NCBI RefSeq assembly: GCF_009901955.1
Contig: NZ_WUTS01000001.1
Coordinates: 2,890,172-2,954,171 of the forward strand
DNA: 64,000 bases
Direction: 5' to 3'
DNA from: Halomonas icarae
GTDB taxonomy: Bacteria > Pseudomonadota > Gammaproteobacteria > Pseudomonadales > Halomonadaceae
In this document: positions 19,226 to 27,617 of the stretch, piece after piece
Numbering within the stretch: the first letter of the stretch is position 1
Layout of the letters: each line of letters opens with the position of its first letter
The notes under the pieces: model-generated
The model's database searches: none
Told to the model about the DNA's origin: nothing
What the model saw: the letters and a program-made list of their open reading frames with translations, nothing else
Program-made: the position numbers and the translations under genes

Positions 19226-19265
19226 CCCCGTTTCACGCCCCCCTTTTTTCACGGAGACGTCATCG

Positions 19266-19601
19266 ATGAGCGATATTCTTGAGCGGCTTCAGGTTGTCCT
19301 GGATCAACGTCGCGAGGCCAATCCAGCAGACTCCTACGTCGCTGCCTTGCATCACAAGGGCTTGAACAAGATACTCGAGAAGGTCGGCGAAGAGGCTACC
19401 GAGACCCTGCTTGCGGCAAAGGACGCTGAGGACGGCGGTGACGCCGAACGTCAGGCATTGATCGCCGAAACCGCCGACCTGTGGTTTCATAGCCTGGTGA
19501 TGCTGTCGCATCTCGGGCTCGAGCATGGTGCACTACTCGACGAACTGGCTCGTCGCTTCGGCATCTCCGGCCACGACGAGAAGGCCGCACGCGAGCCATA
19601 A
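19266..19601 (+). CDS. hisE: Phosphoribosyl-ATP pyrophosphatase HisE
   Basis: 111 residues starting [15 protein letters not shown]. All-alpha MazG-like NTP pyrophosphohydrolase performing the second step of histidine synthesis (PR-ATP to PR-AMP). Metal-binding residues lie in [14 protein letters not shown] and [13 protein letters not shown]. In Pseudomonas hisI precedes hisE at this place; only 40 nt separate ubiB and hisE here, so hisI must be elsewhere. It is not fused to a HisI domain. Confidence 0.95.
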   Translation: MSDILERLQVVLDQRREANPADSYVAALHHKGLNKILEKVGEEATETLLAAKDAEDGGDAERQALIAETADLWFHSLVMLSHLGLEHGALLDELARRFGISGHDEKAAREP

Positions 19602-19666
19602 CCCGCTGGACACGACATCACTGGCCGTTCCGGGTGAGCCGGAACCCCCAACAAGAGGAAGCACTA

Positions 19667-19939
19667 ATGTTAGGTGGCATCAGTATCTGGCAGCTGCTGA
19701 TCGTACTCGGCATCATCATTCTGATCTTCGGCACCAAGAAGCTGCGCAACGTCGGCACCGATCTGGGTGGCGCCGTGAAAGGCTTCAAGAAGGCGATGAG
19801 CGAGGAAGAGAAGGGCGAGCAGGACGAGAAGAGCGGCGCCGAGAGCGAAGCACAGGCCCGCGTCGACCACAAGGAAGCGCCCAACACCTACGACGTTCAG
19901 GCCGAGCGAAAGCCCGAGGAACAAGAAGAGCGCAAATAA
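19667..19939 (+). CDS. tatA: Sec-independent protein translocase subunit TatA
   Basis: 90 residues. [22 protein letters not shown] gives the short membrane helix, FGTKKLRN hinge and then the amphipathic helix ([15 protein letters not shown]), followed by an acidic/charged cytoplasmic tail. Multimers form the protein-conducting element of the twin-arginine pathway for folded proteins. A good AAGAGGAA site precedes the ATG. tatB and tatC follow at 6 nt and with a 4-nt overlap. Confidence 0.97.
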   Translation: MLGGISIWQLLIVLGIIILIFGTKKLRNVGTDLGGAVKGFKKAMSEEEKGEQDEKSGAESEAQARVDHKEAPNTYDVQAERKPEEQEERK

Positions 19940-19945
19940 ACCGCC

Positions 19946-20368
19946 ATGTTCGATATCGGCTTTCTCGAACTCCTGCTGCTCGGCGTGGTAGGCCTGCTGG
20001 TGCTGGGACCGGAGCGGCTGCCCAAGGCGGCGCGCACCCTGGGCTTATGGATCGGCAAGATCAAGCGAACCGTTTCCGGCATGCAGCGCGAGATCAGCGC
20101 CCAGCTGGAGGCGGAGGAGCTGCGCCAGAAGCTCGACGAGCAGCAGAAGAAGCTGGACGACAGCGTCTCCCGGGTGAAACACGGCGTCGAGGGCCTCGCC
20201 AAGTCCGAGGATAGGACCCACGATGCCGTGAAGCCGCCTCAGCAGGCGCCCGCATCATCCCCGGAACAGCGCCTGGATGATGCCCTGGCACGCGCCCGCG
20301 AGGGTGCCGCCGACGCTGACGCCGCTCCCCAGCCCTCCTCCGTCGACAAGGACGCCCCACAACGATGA
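19946..20368 (+). CDS. tatB: Sec-independent protein translocase subunit TatB
   Basis: 140 residues. MFDIGFLELLLLGVVGLLVLGPERLPKAART is the TatB-type helix-Gly-Pro hinge; a longer amphipathic helix and coiled region (REISAQLEAEELRQKLDEQ) follow, then a Pro/Ala-rich tail. With TatC it forms the signal-peptide receptor. Its stop overlaps the tatC start by 4 nt. Confidence 0.96.
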   Translation: MFDIGFLELLLLGVVGLLVLGPERLPKAARTLGLWIGKIKRTVSGMQREISAQLEAEELRQKLDEQQKKLDDSVSRVKHGVEGLAKSEDRTHDAVKPPQQAPASSPEQRLDDALARAREGAADADAAPQPSSVDKDAPQR

Positions 20369-21132
20369 GCAACCCCGGTGACGGCCCGGAACAGCACCAG
20401 GCCCCGCTGATCGAGCACCTGATCGAGCTGCGCTCGCGTCTGTTGCGCGCGGTGGTGGCGGTGCTGGTGATCTTCCTCGGCCTCTACGCCTTCGCCAACG
20501 ACATCTACCTCTTCGTGGCCCAGCCGCTGATGGCGCTGCTGCCGGAAGGATCACAGATGATCGCGACCGAAGTCGCCTCGCCCTTCCTGGCCCCCTTCAA
20601 GTTGACCCTGGTGGCGGCCGTGTTTATCGCCGTGCCCTATGTCCTGCATCAGGCATGGGCCTTCGTGGCCCCGGGCCTCTACGACAACGAGAAGGCCCTG
20701 GCCATCCCGATCCTGGCCTCCAGCGTGCTGCTGTTCTACGCCGGCGCGGCATTCGCCTATTACGCGGTCTTTCCGCTGCTGTTCGAGTTCTTCACCCAGA
20801 CCGGGCCGGAGAACGTGACGGTGATGACCGATATCAATGCCTACCTCAACTTCGTTCTGAAGTTGTTCTTCGCCTTTGGCATGGCCTTCGAGATCCCCAT
20901 CGCCACCTTCCTGCTGATCGCCTCGGGCGCCACCACGGTGGAGAGCCTGTCGAAGAAGCGTCCCTATGTGGTGCTTGGCTGCTTCGTGGTCGGCATGCTG
21001 CTCACCCCACCGGATGTGATCTCCCAGAGCCTGCTGGCGATCCCCATGTATCTGCTCTACGAGGTGGGGCTGCTGTTCGGCCGCCTGGCCCGACGCAAGA
21101 AGGAGCGGCGCGAGGTGGAGGACGACTCGTAA
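20365..21132 (+). CDS. tatC: Sec-independent protein translocase subunit TatC
   Basis: 255 residues with six predicted membrane helices. The N-terminal cytoplasmic HLIELRSRLLRA segment and the conserved periplasmic loops (AFVAPGLYDNEK, EFFTQTGPENVTVM) are TatC hallmarks. It recognises the twin-arginine motif. A clear substrate, the PhoX-like phosphatase, is encoded about 2 kb downstream. A strong terminator follows 29 nt after the stop. Confidence 0.97.
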   Translation: MSNPGDGPEQHQAPLIEHLIELRSRLLRAVVAVLVIFLGLYAFANDIYLFVAQPLMALLPEGSQMIATEVASPFLAPFKLTLVAAVFIAVPYVLHQAWAFVAPGLYDNEKALAIPILASSVLLFYAGAAFAYYAVFPLLFEFFTQTGPENVTVMTDINAYLNFVLKLFFAFGMAFEIPIATFLLIASGATTVESLSKKRPYVVLGCFVVGMLLTPPDVISQSLLAIPMYLLYEVGLLFGRLARRKKERREVEDDS

Positions 21133-21236
21133 GCTGGAAGCTGGTCCGCAGCCTAGAACAGATCGCCCCCATGGCAACGCCATGGGGGCGATTTATCTTC
21201 CAGCTTCCAGGCGCGAAGCGCCGCTCTACAAGCTTA
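21131..21236. repeat. Repeat element, copy 2, enclosing the tatC terminator
   Basis: The left arm CTGGAAGCTGG (21134-21144) pairs with the right arm CCAGCTTCCAG (21200-21210). The right arm runs into a GGCGC-GAA-GCGCC hairpin (21210-21222) and CGCTCTACAAGCTT. The right half matches the copy at 15657-15690 almost base for base, including a compensatory change in the stem. Confidence 0.75.
21162..21192 (+). terminator. Rho-independent terminator of tatABC
   Basis: A 13-bp perfect stem (ATCGCCCCCATGG / CCATGGGGGCGAT) with loop CAACG is followed by TTATCTT. Confidence 0.92.
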
Positions 21237-21255
21237 CGGCTCCCGGCACGCCGGG

Positions 21256-21918
21256 TCAGAGATCCATCAGCTCGTCGACCCTGTCGACCAGCTTGAAGAT
21301 GCCGGTGGCGGCCTCGCTGATGCGGGTGGCGAGCATATAGGCCGGTGTGGTGACCACCCGGTGCTCGAAGTCGACCACGATATCCTCGACGCCGCAGCTG
21401 CGGTGCAGGCCCCCCATGGCGCTGATGGCACCCGACACCCCGGGATCCTGACCGATGGTGACGGCGATGCCTGTACCGAGCAGCTTGGGCACCATCACCG
21501 GGCTGATGCACATCAGCCCGATGGGCTTGCGCGCCTCATGGAAGCCCTGCAGCGTCTCCTTGAGCTCATCGAGTACCCGCATCTCGGCGCCATCCAGGGC
21601 GAAGCTGGAAAGATTCTTGGCGGCACCGAAACCTCCGGGCAGAATCACCGCATCGAACTCGTCGGCGTCCAGTTCGTCCAGCGCCTGGATATCACCCCGC
21701 GCCAGGCGAGCCGACTCACTGAGCACATTGCGCGTCTCGCCTTCCACCTCCTCACCGCTTCGATGATCGATGACGTGATGCTGGGCAATATCCGGGGCAA
21801 AGCAGCGATAGCCCAGACCCAGCTGGTCGAGCCGCAGCAGCGTCAGGGTGGTCTCGTAGATCTCGGCGCCATCATGGACACCACAGCCCGAGAGGATCAC
21901 CGCCACCTGTTTGCTCAT
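21256..21918 (-). CDS. elbB: Isoprenoid biosynthesis glyoxalase ElbB (DJ-1/PfpI family)
   Basis: 220 residues from ATG 21918, which has a perfect AAGGAGATAGGC site; the longer frame to 21948 is rejected. Class I glutamine amidotransferase-like fold with the nucleophile-elbow Cys in KPIGLMCISPVMVPKLLG and the family motif SGCGVHDGAEIYE. E. coli ElbB has glyoxalase III-like activity and is linked to isoprenoid synthesis. The cellular role is poorly defined. Divergent from hemB. Confidence 0.9.
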   Translation of the reverse strand: MSKQVAVILSGCGVHDGAEIYETTLTLLRLDQLGLGYRCFAPDIAQHHVIDHRSGEEVEGETRNVLSESARLARGDIQALDELDADEFDAVILPGGFGAAKNLSSFALDGAEMRVLDELKETLQGFHEARKPIGLMCISPVMVPKLLGTGIAVTIGQDPGVSGAISAMGGLHRSCGVEDIVVDFEHRVVTTPAYMLATRISEAATGIFKLVDRVDELMDL

Positions 21919-22037
21919 GCCTATCTCCTTGCAGAAGTCGCCTGCCAACGAGCGACAGGACCAATAATCGAATATGACACTCTAGAGCCATCCCTCGGGT
22001 GCGACAAGGCAAGCCTTTCGGCACCAGGCCACACTGA

Positions 22038-23132
<1,095 letters not shown>

Positions 23133-23140
23133 CGGCGTCA

Positions 23141-23178
23141 GGCGTCGGCCTCCGGGCAACCCCCCCCCGGCCGACGCC
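23141..23178. terminator. Bidirectional terminator-like hairpin between hemB and phoX
   Basis: GGCGTCGGCC (23141-23150) pairs with GGCCGACGCC (23169-23178), 10 bp, with an 18-nt C-rich loop, between convergent genes. Confidence 0.6.
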
Positions 23179-23197
23179 GATGACCTGCCGACTCGCG

Positions 23198-25321
23198 CTA
23201 CACCGCGATCTGCCCGCCATCCTGCCTCTGAATCACCACGGTAGACGCCCGGGGCCGCACACTACCCTGGGCCTGCTCGGTGGCATCCTCCGAGGCCGGC
23301 CAGTTGCCTGGATGCTGGATATTGATAAACAGCGCCGTCCTGTCCGGGGTGGCGAAGATCCCGGTGACCTCGCAGCCATTGGGTCCCACCGCGAAGCGCT
23401 TGAGGTGCTGCTGGTTATCGGCAGTCATCACGGCCTGCTCGCCGCCCGTCCCCAGGGCCCCCGGCACCACCGCCAGCAGCTGATCATTGGTATGCTCGGC
23501 GACCCCGGCGTAGCCGTTATCGGTCTGGATCCACAGGATCCCCTGCCCATCACCACGGTCGTCGTACCAGAGGCCATCGGGGCTGGCGAACTGATTCATC
23601 TCGGTCAGCCCCGAGAGATTGTCGCTATCGGCGGCTGCCGCCCCGAAGACGAACACTTCCCATGCGAAGCGAGTCACTCCATCGCCCTCCCGCCAGCGGA
23701 TGATATGTCCCGCACCGTTGTCGGGTCGCGGGTTGGCGGGGTTGGTCGGGGCGGTGGCAAACCCCACACCGGGCTCCTCGACCGCACCGCCGCCATTGGT
23801 GAAGGTCGCCTCGCTCCCCTCCCCGGTGCGCTGGCTGTTGTTGGTCAGGGTGATATAGACCTCGCCGGAGGCGGGGTCCACGCTGGCCCACTCGGGACGA
23901 TCCATGGGCGTGGCCCCCATCAGATCGGCGGCGTCGCAGGTGTTGATGATGATGCCTGCCAGATCGTCGGCGGCCAGCCCCAGGGCCTGGTGGAGGCGGC
24001 GGCCGTCAACGGTCTGCGCCTCCGGGGTCAATGGCAACCACTCTCCTCGACCGTTGGCATCGAAGCGCGCGGCATACAGCACGCCGTGGTCCAGGTACTT
24101 GGCCCCGATGGTCAGCCGGTCGTAGGCCTCGCCTGGGCGGTTGGCATCGGCCGGTTCCCAGGCGGCGGCGGAGACGAACTTGTAGATATACTCGTTGCGT
24201 GCGTCATGGCCGGAGTAGAAGACCACCGGCTTGCCGGGCTCAAGCTTGCCGAGCCAGCAGCCCTCGTGGCGGAAGCGGCCAAGGGCGGTGCGCTTCACGG
24301 CGCGACGAGAGCCGTCGTAGGGATCGATCTCCACCTGATAGCCGAAGGTTCGCGCCTCGTTGCGATAGTCATCGCGAGCATCGGCGCCCCGCGGGGTGAT
24401 ATCGAAGCGGGCAAACTCGTCGTTCTGCTCGGAGGAGTCACCCGCCGAGGTCTCCCAACCATAGCGGGAGCGCTGTGTAGGGATTCCAATGCGAGCATCG
24501 TCCCGAAAGCGCTCGCCGGTATTGACGAAGATATTCGGCCAGTTCTCCTCGCAGGCCAGGTAGGTGCCCCAGGGCGTGAAGCCGTTGCCGCAATTGTTGT
24601 TGGTGCCGCGGGCAAGCCTGCCCTCCGGCGAGAAGCGCGTGCGCACATAGTCGCTGCCGGCGACCGGTCCGGCGAGTTCCATCACGGAAGCACTGGTAAG
24701 CCGACGGTTATAGGGAGAACCAGGCACATGGTGCCAGTGGCCATCGGCGGACGCCTCTACCTCCACCAGGGTCACCCCGTGGGCATTGATCTCGGTGCGC
24801 GACTCCTCGGCGGGGCGGACACCCTCCTCGGCATTGGTCGGGCCTCCCTCAGGCGCCCACAGCGCCTGCTGGTCGATATACTCGTTATTCAGCGCCAGCA
24901 CGAAGCGCCGGGAGGCCGTCGACTCATCCAGCGCAAAGCCATGCATGCCATCATGGTGCATGCCCACGCTGGTGGCCTGACGCTCCGCGGTCATGGGCAG
25001 ATCGTCATGCCACTCCTGGGTCTCTTCAGCGAGCGATGTGCCCCAGGGCACCAGCACCTGGGCAGTATAGCCCGGCGGCACCACCACGGCGTCGGTGCGC
25101 GAGCCGCGTACCGATTCGAAGGCCAGGGCCAGTGGCGTCTTCTGGTCGACACTCGAAGCCAGCACCCGAGCGGCCCCACCGAAACCCAGCATCGAGGCGG
25201 CCGCCAGCCCCAGGCCGCCACGCATCACGCTGCGCCGCGTGACATGACGCTCGAGAACGGAGGCGAAGGGCTCGTTGCCGCTGGGGTTCAGGACGCGGTG
25301 ATCCTCGATTTCCTTGCTCAT
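23198..25321 (-). CDS. PhoX-family (DUF839) alkaline phosphatase, Tat-exported
   Basis: 707 residues. The N-terminus has a twin-arginine signal: VTRRSVMRGGLGLAAASMLG, RR at residues 29-30. The body is the PhoX/DUF839 beta-propeller: GTNNNCGNGFTPWGTYLACE, EENWPN, GRFRHEGCWLGKLEPGKPVV and SPDGLWYDDRGDGQGILWIQ are typical. Known PhoX enzymes are calcium/iron-dependent phosphomonoesterases of the periplasm, made under phosphate limitation. RBS GAGGAAAG precedes the ATG. The promoter carries a Pho-box-like site, which supports a phosphate-scavenging role. The exact substrate is unknown. Confidence 0.9.
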   Translation of the reverse strand: MSKEIEDHRVLNPSGNEPFASVLERHVTRRSVMRGGLGLAAASMLGFGGAARVLASSVDQKTPLALAFESVRGSRTDAVVVPPGYTAQVLVPWGTSLAEETQEWHDDLPMTAERQATSVGMHHDGMHGFALDESTASRRFVLALNNEYIDQQALWAPEGGPTNAEEGVRPAEESRTEINAHGVTLVEVEASADGHWHHVPGSPYNRRLTSASVMELAGPVAGSDYVRTRFSPEGRLARGTNNNCGNGFTPWGTYLACEENWPNIFVNTGERFRDDARIGIPTQRSRYGWETSAGDSSEQNDEFARFDITPRGADARDDYRNEARTFGYQVEIDPYDGSRRAVKRTALGRFRHEGCWLGKLEPGKPVVFYSGHDARNEYIYKFVSAAAWEPADANRPGEAYDRLTIGAKYLDHGVLYAARFDANGRGEWLPLTPEAQTVDGRRLHQALGLAADDLAGIIINTCDAADLMGATPMDRPEWASVDPASGEVYITLTNNSQRTGEGSEATFTNGGGAVEEPGVGFATAPTNPANPRPDNGAGHIIRWREGDGVTRFAWEVFVFGAAAADSDNLSGLTEMNQFASPDGLWYDDRGDGQGILWIQTDNGYAGVAEHTNDQLLAVVPGALGTGGEQAVMTADNQQHLKRFAVGPNGCEVTGIFATPDRTALFINIQHPGNWPASEDATEQAQGSVRPRASTVVIQRQDGGQIAV

Positions 25322-25375
25322 GCTGCTTTCCTCGTCGGATGGGGGAAGCGTCAGGCGCCTCCAGGGAACGAGGTC

Positions 25376-25409
25376 AGGCTAGGCGAACGGGGTGACAGTA
25401 CGATGAACC
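25376..25409 (-). promoter_or_regulatory. Pho-box-like site and -10 of the phoX promoter
   Basis: On the minus strand GGTTCAT-CGTA-CTGTCAC (25392-25409) resembles the 7-4-7 PhoB direct repeat (CTGTCAT-n4-CTGTCAT). It is followed after 10 nt by TAGCCT (25376-25381), the spacing used at PhoB-activated promoters, where the box replaces the -35. Confidence 0.5.
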
Positions 25410-25459
25410 GCCGATAGAGAGGTGACATCTTGGCCGCCTGACAGGCGGGCATGCTAGAG

Positions 25460-25972
25460 CTACCCCTTGCGGAAGGCAGCGAGGTCGTGGGGATCGAACC
25501 CCTCGACGCGCTCGGGCAGGCCCCGCTCTTCTCGGGCCTGACGCACCCTCATGCGCTCGGCAACGGCTTCGCCATCATCATCCAGGGTGCGACCGTTGAG
25601 GTCGGCGAGCTGCAGCATGCCTTGGTGGTAAAACGCGAGCAGATCCAGGGCGGTATCATTGCCCTCCTTGGAGGCACGCCGCAGCCCCGGCAGATAGCCG
25701 CTGACCCGAGCGAGGTGATGCTTGAGCTGCCACGCATAGCGCACTTCCGCCATCCAGGGGCGCTCACGCACCACGGCAAATACTAGGCTGGTCGATACCA
25801 GACCCAGCACCACCCCCAGCACATTGAGCCAGAAGCCGCCGTCGAAGGCGGCCTGCAGCAACTGGGAAAACAGCAGCCCGAAGACGACCAGCTGGGCCGC
25901 CATGGCCAGGCTGATCAGGCGCCCCTTGCGGCGGTAGGTTTCGGGGTCGTGCTCCTCGAAGTGAAACGACAT
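25460..25972 (-). CDS. DUF3087 family inner-membrane protein
   Basis: 170 residues. Basic N-terminus (HDPETYRRKGRLIS), two adjacent membrane helices (about residues 19-42 and 46-66), then a soluble helical C-terminal domain (VRYAWQLKHHLARVSGYLPG, LDLLAFYHQGMLQLADLNG). I recognise it as the DUF3087 family of Halomonas and Pseudomonas; no function is known. It stands alone between phoX and the DAHP synthase gene. Confidence 0.75.
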   Translation of the reverse strand: MSFHFEEHDPETYRRKGRLISLAMAAQLVVFGLLFSQLLQAAFDGGFWLNVLGVVLGLVSTSLVFAVVRERPWMAEVRYAWQLKHHLARVSGYLPGLRRASKEGNDTALDLLAFYHQGMLQLADLNGRTLDDDGEAVAERMRVRQAREERGLPERVEGFDPHDLAAFRKG

Positions 25973-26099
25973 GCTGGACTCCTGGTTGGCGAATCGGTGA
26001 TGGCCGGCATTATCCCGTCATCGTTATCGGTGGTACAGCGTAAGCCGTCACCCATATCGCTCGGGGCCGATCCGGGGAAAGGCCCGCGAGGAGACGCTC

Positions 26100-27164
26100 T
26101 CAACGCAACCGCTCGGCGGCGGAGAGCAGCAGATGCTCGGTGGTCTCCCAACCGATGCAGGCGTCGGTGACCGACACCCCGTGGCGCAAGCGCCCCGGCT
26201 CCAGCGCCTGCTTACCCTCGTGAAGATGGCTCTCCAGCATCACTCCAGTGATCGCCGTCTCGCCGGCCTGGCGCTGTGCCAGCACGTCGAGCAGCACCTC
26301 GCTCTGGCGGCGATGATCCTTGCGTGCGTTGGCGTGGCTGCAGTCCACCATCAGCCGCGGGGAGAGACCACCCTCCTCCAGGGCGCGACGAGCCGCCTGA
26401 ACATGATGTGCCTGATAGTTGGGTTCGCCGTGACCGCCGCGCAGCACCAACTGGGTGTAAGGATTGCCCTCGGTATCGCGGATCACCGGCCGCCCCTCGC
26501 TATCCATGCCGAAATGGCTATGGGGATGAGCCGCGGCACGCATGGCATCCAGGGCTACACCGATATCACCGCCGGTGGCATTCTTGAAGCCCACCACCGC
26601 CGCGAGTCCACTGGCCAGCTCACGGTGCAGCTGGGATTCGGTGGTACGGGCGCCGATCGCCACCCAGGAGAGCAGATCCTCCAGATAGGGCGCCAGCATC
26701 GGCTGCAGAAGTTCGGTGGCCACCGGCAGGCCCAGTGCCGAAACATCGCGCATCAGCCGGCGCGAGACCTCGAGGCCGCGGGCCATGTCCCCCGTGCCGT
26801 CGAGGCCAGGATCATAGGCCAACCCCTTCCACCCCACGGTAGTACGCGGCTTCTCGACATAGACCCGCATGACAAGCAGCAGGCGGTCTTCCACTCGTGC
26901 CGATAATTCTGCCAGCCGCTGGGCATACTCCAGGGCCGCCCGGGGGTCGTGGATGGAGCAGGGGCCGACCACCACCAGCAGGCGATCATCGTGGCCGGCA
27001 AGAATATTGTGCACGGACTGGCGCTGGCTCTCGACGCGACGCTTCAGGTCAGCGGAGAGCGGTAGCTCACGGCACAGGTCGCCGGGCGTGGGCAGCACTC
27101 GAGCGGGATGGGCGGCGGGGCGCAGGGAATCGTTCAGGGGGGCGGCGGCAAGAGTAGCATTCAT
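26100..27164 (-). CDS. 3-Deoxy-7-phosphoheptulonate (DAHP) synthase, class I
   Basis: 354 residues. First step of the shikimate pathway: phosphoenolpyruvate plus erythrose 4-phosphate. AroFGH-type motifs: VVVGPCSIHDPRAALEYA, MRVYVEKPRTTVGWKGL, WVAIGARTTESQLHRELASG, GFKNATGGD, LRGGHGEPNY, VDCSHANARKDH and SVTDACIGWETTE. Length matches E. coli AroF/G/H. Which aromatic amino acid inhibits it cannot be read off. Its 5' region holds two aromatic-rich leader ORFs, the second ending 7 nt before this ATG, so expression is probably attenuated by aromatic supply. Confidence 0.95.
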   Translation of the reverse strand: MNATLAAAPLNDSLRPAAHPARVLPTPGDLCRELPLSADLKRRVESQRQSVHNILAGHDDRLLVVVGPCSIHDPRAALEYAQRLAELSARVEDRLLLVMRVYVEKPRTTVGWKGLAYDPGLDGTGDMARGLEVSRRLMRDVSALGLPVATELLQPMLAPYLEDLLSWVAIGARTTESQLHRELASGLAAVVGFKNATGGDIGVALDAMRAAAHPHSHFGMDSEGRPVIRDTEGNPYTQLVLRGGHGEPNYQAHHVQAARRALEEGGLSPRLMVDCSHANARKDHRRQSEVLLDVLAQRQAGETAITGVMLESHLHEGKQALEPGRLRHGVSVTDACIGWETTEHLLLSAAERLR

Positions 27165-27171
27165 GACGTCA

Positions 27172-27330
27172 TCAACTCCGGGTAGCGGTCATACATCGTG
27201 TTTGTCGGATGCCACCGATTTCGCTACGGTCGGATGTGGCGGAGTGAGCCGACCGCAGCTCGCTAAATCGCCAGTAGCCGTAATAGCCCACGCAGCATAG
27301 GGTCTGGCGGATGGCGATGGATGCGTTCAT
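27172..27330 (-). CDS. Aromatic-rich leader peptide 2 of DAHP synthase gene (52 aa)
   Basis: ATG at 27330 with an excellent GAGGAGAG site. Residues 16-22 read YYGYWRF: Tyr, Tyr, Tyr, Trp and Phe within seven codons (27265-27285). Six nucleotides after the cluster a hairpin begins (27223-27233 with 27249-27259, 11 bp including one G-U that pairs only on the minus-strand RNA). The ORF ends in TGA 7 nt before the DAHP synthase ATG, over its SD, so the two are likely coupled. The loop segment ACTCCG (27240-27245) is complementary to the SD region CGGAGT (27175-27180). Role in aromatic sensing is inference. Confidence 0.7.
   Translation of the reverse strand: MNASIAIRQTLCCVGYYGYWRFSELRSAHSATSDRSEIGGIRQTRCMTATRS
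27223..27259 (-). promoter_or_regulatory. Leader hairpin downstream of aromatic codons, with anti-SD loop
   Basis: 11-bp stem GCTGCGGTCGG / CCGACCGTAGC (minus strand, one G-U) with a 15-nt loop containing ACTCCG. A ribosome stalled on the YYGYWRF codons would cover the 5' arm. The loop segment can pair with the DAHP synthase SD at 27175-27180. Confidence 0.5.
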
Positions 27331-27400
27331 GATTCTCTCCTCGATATCTACTGTGCTGTCGGGCGACGTGGCCGTGATGGTTTCGGGCACCCAGGAACGC

Positions 27401-27435
27401 AGAACCCCCGGGCGGGGCTGCCGTCCGGGGGTTCT
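27401..27435 (-). terminator. Attenuator-like hairpin between leader peptides 1 and 2
   Basis: An 11-bp perfect stem (AGAACCCCCGG / CCGGGGGTTCT), extendable to 15 bp with one G-U, lies about 50 nt downstream of leader ORF 1. The 3' flank GCGTTCCTGG is not U-rich, so intrinsic termination may be weak or need a factor. Confidence 0.5.
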
Positions 27436-27438
27436 GGT

Positions 27439-27512
27439 GGAGGCGGCCCTGGGGGGGTGTGCCTCCGGCGATGTCGTCTCTTGCGCGTTCAGGACATGGC
27501 CGCCGGCACACC
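27439..27512 (-). promoter_or_regulatory. Competing leader RNA helices after leader peptide 1
   Basis: GGTGTGCC (27505-27512) pairs with GGCACACC (27456-27463). The overlapping GGAGGC (27461-27466) can instead pair with GCCTCC (27439-27444), and GGCGGCC (27498-27504) with GGCCGCC (27442-27448). These are mutually exclusive helices of the kind used in attenuators. Confidence 0.4.
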
Positions 27513-27617
27513 GGTCATAAAGTAGCCATACCAGAAACCGCTTGTGGCCGCGCACAGCGATCCCACACGCTCGCTGGCGGCGTGATGGTGAAAGCGGTGA
27601 GTGGCGGATGCGGTCAT
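27489..27617 (-). CDS. Aromatic-rich leader peptide 1 of DAHP synthase gene (42 aa)
   Basis: ATG at 27617 with a strong AGGAGAG site. Residues 27-33 read GFWYGYF, five aromatics in seven codons (27519-27536), in an otherwise unremarkable peptide that also has four His near residues 7-12. The stop lies in the 5' arm of a set of competing helices, and an attenuator-like hairpin follows. Size, RBS, aromatic cluster and downstream hairpins match ribosome-mediated attenuation leaders such as trpL and pheL. No homologous leader is known to me. Confidence 0.7.
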   Translation of the reverse strand: MTASATHRFHHHAASERVGSLCAATSGFWYGYFMTGVPAAMS

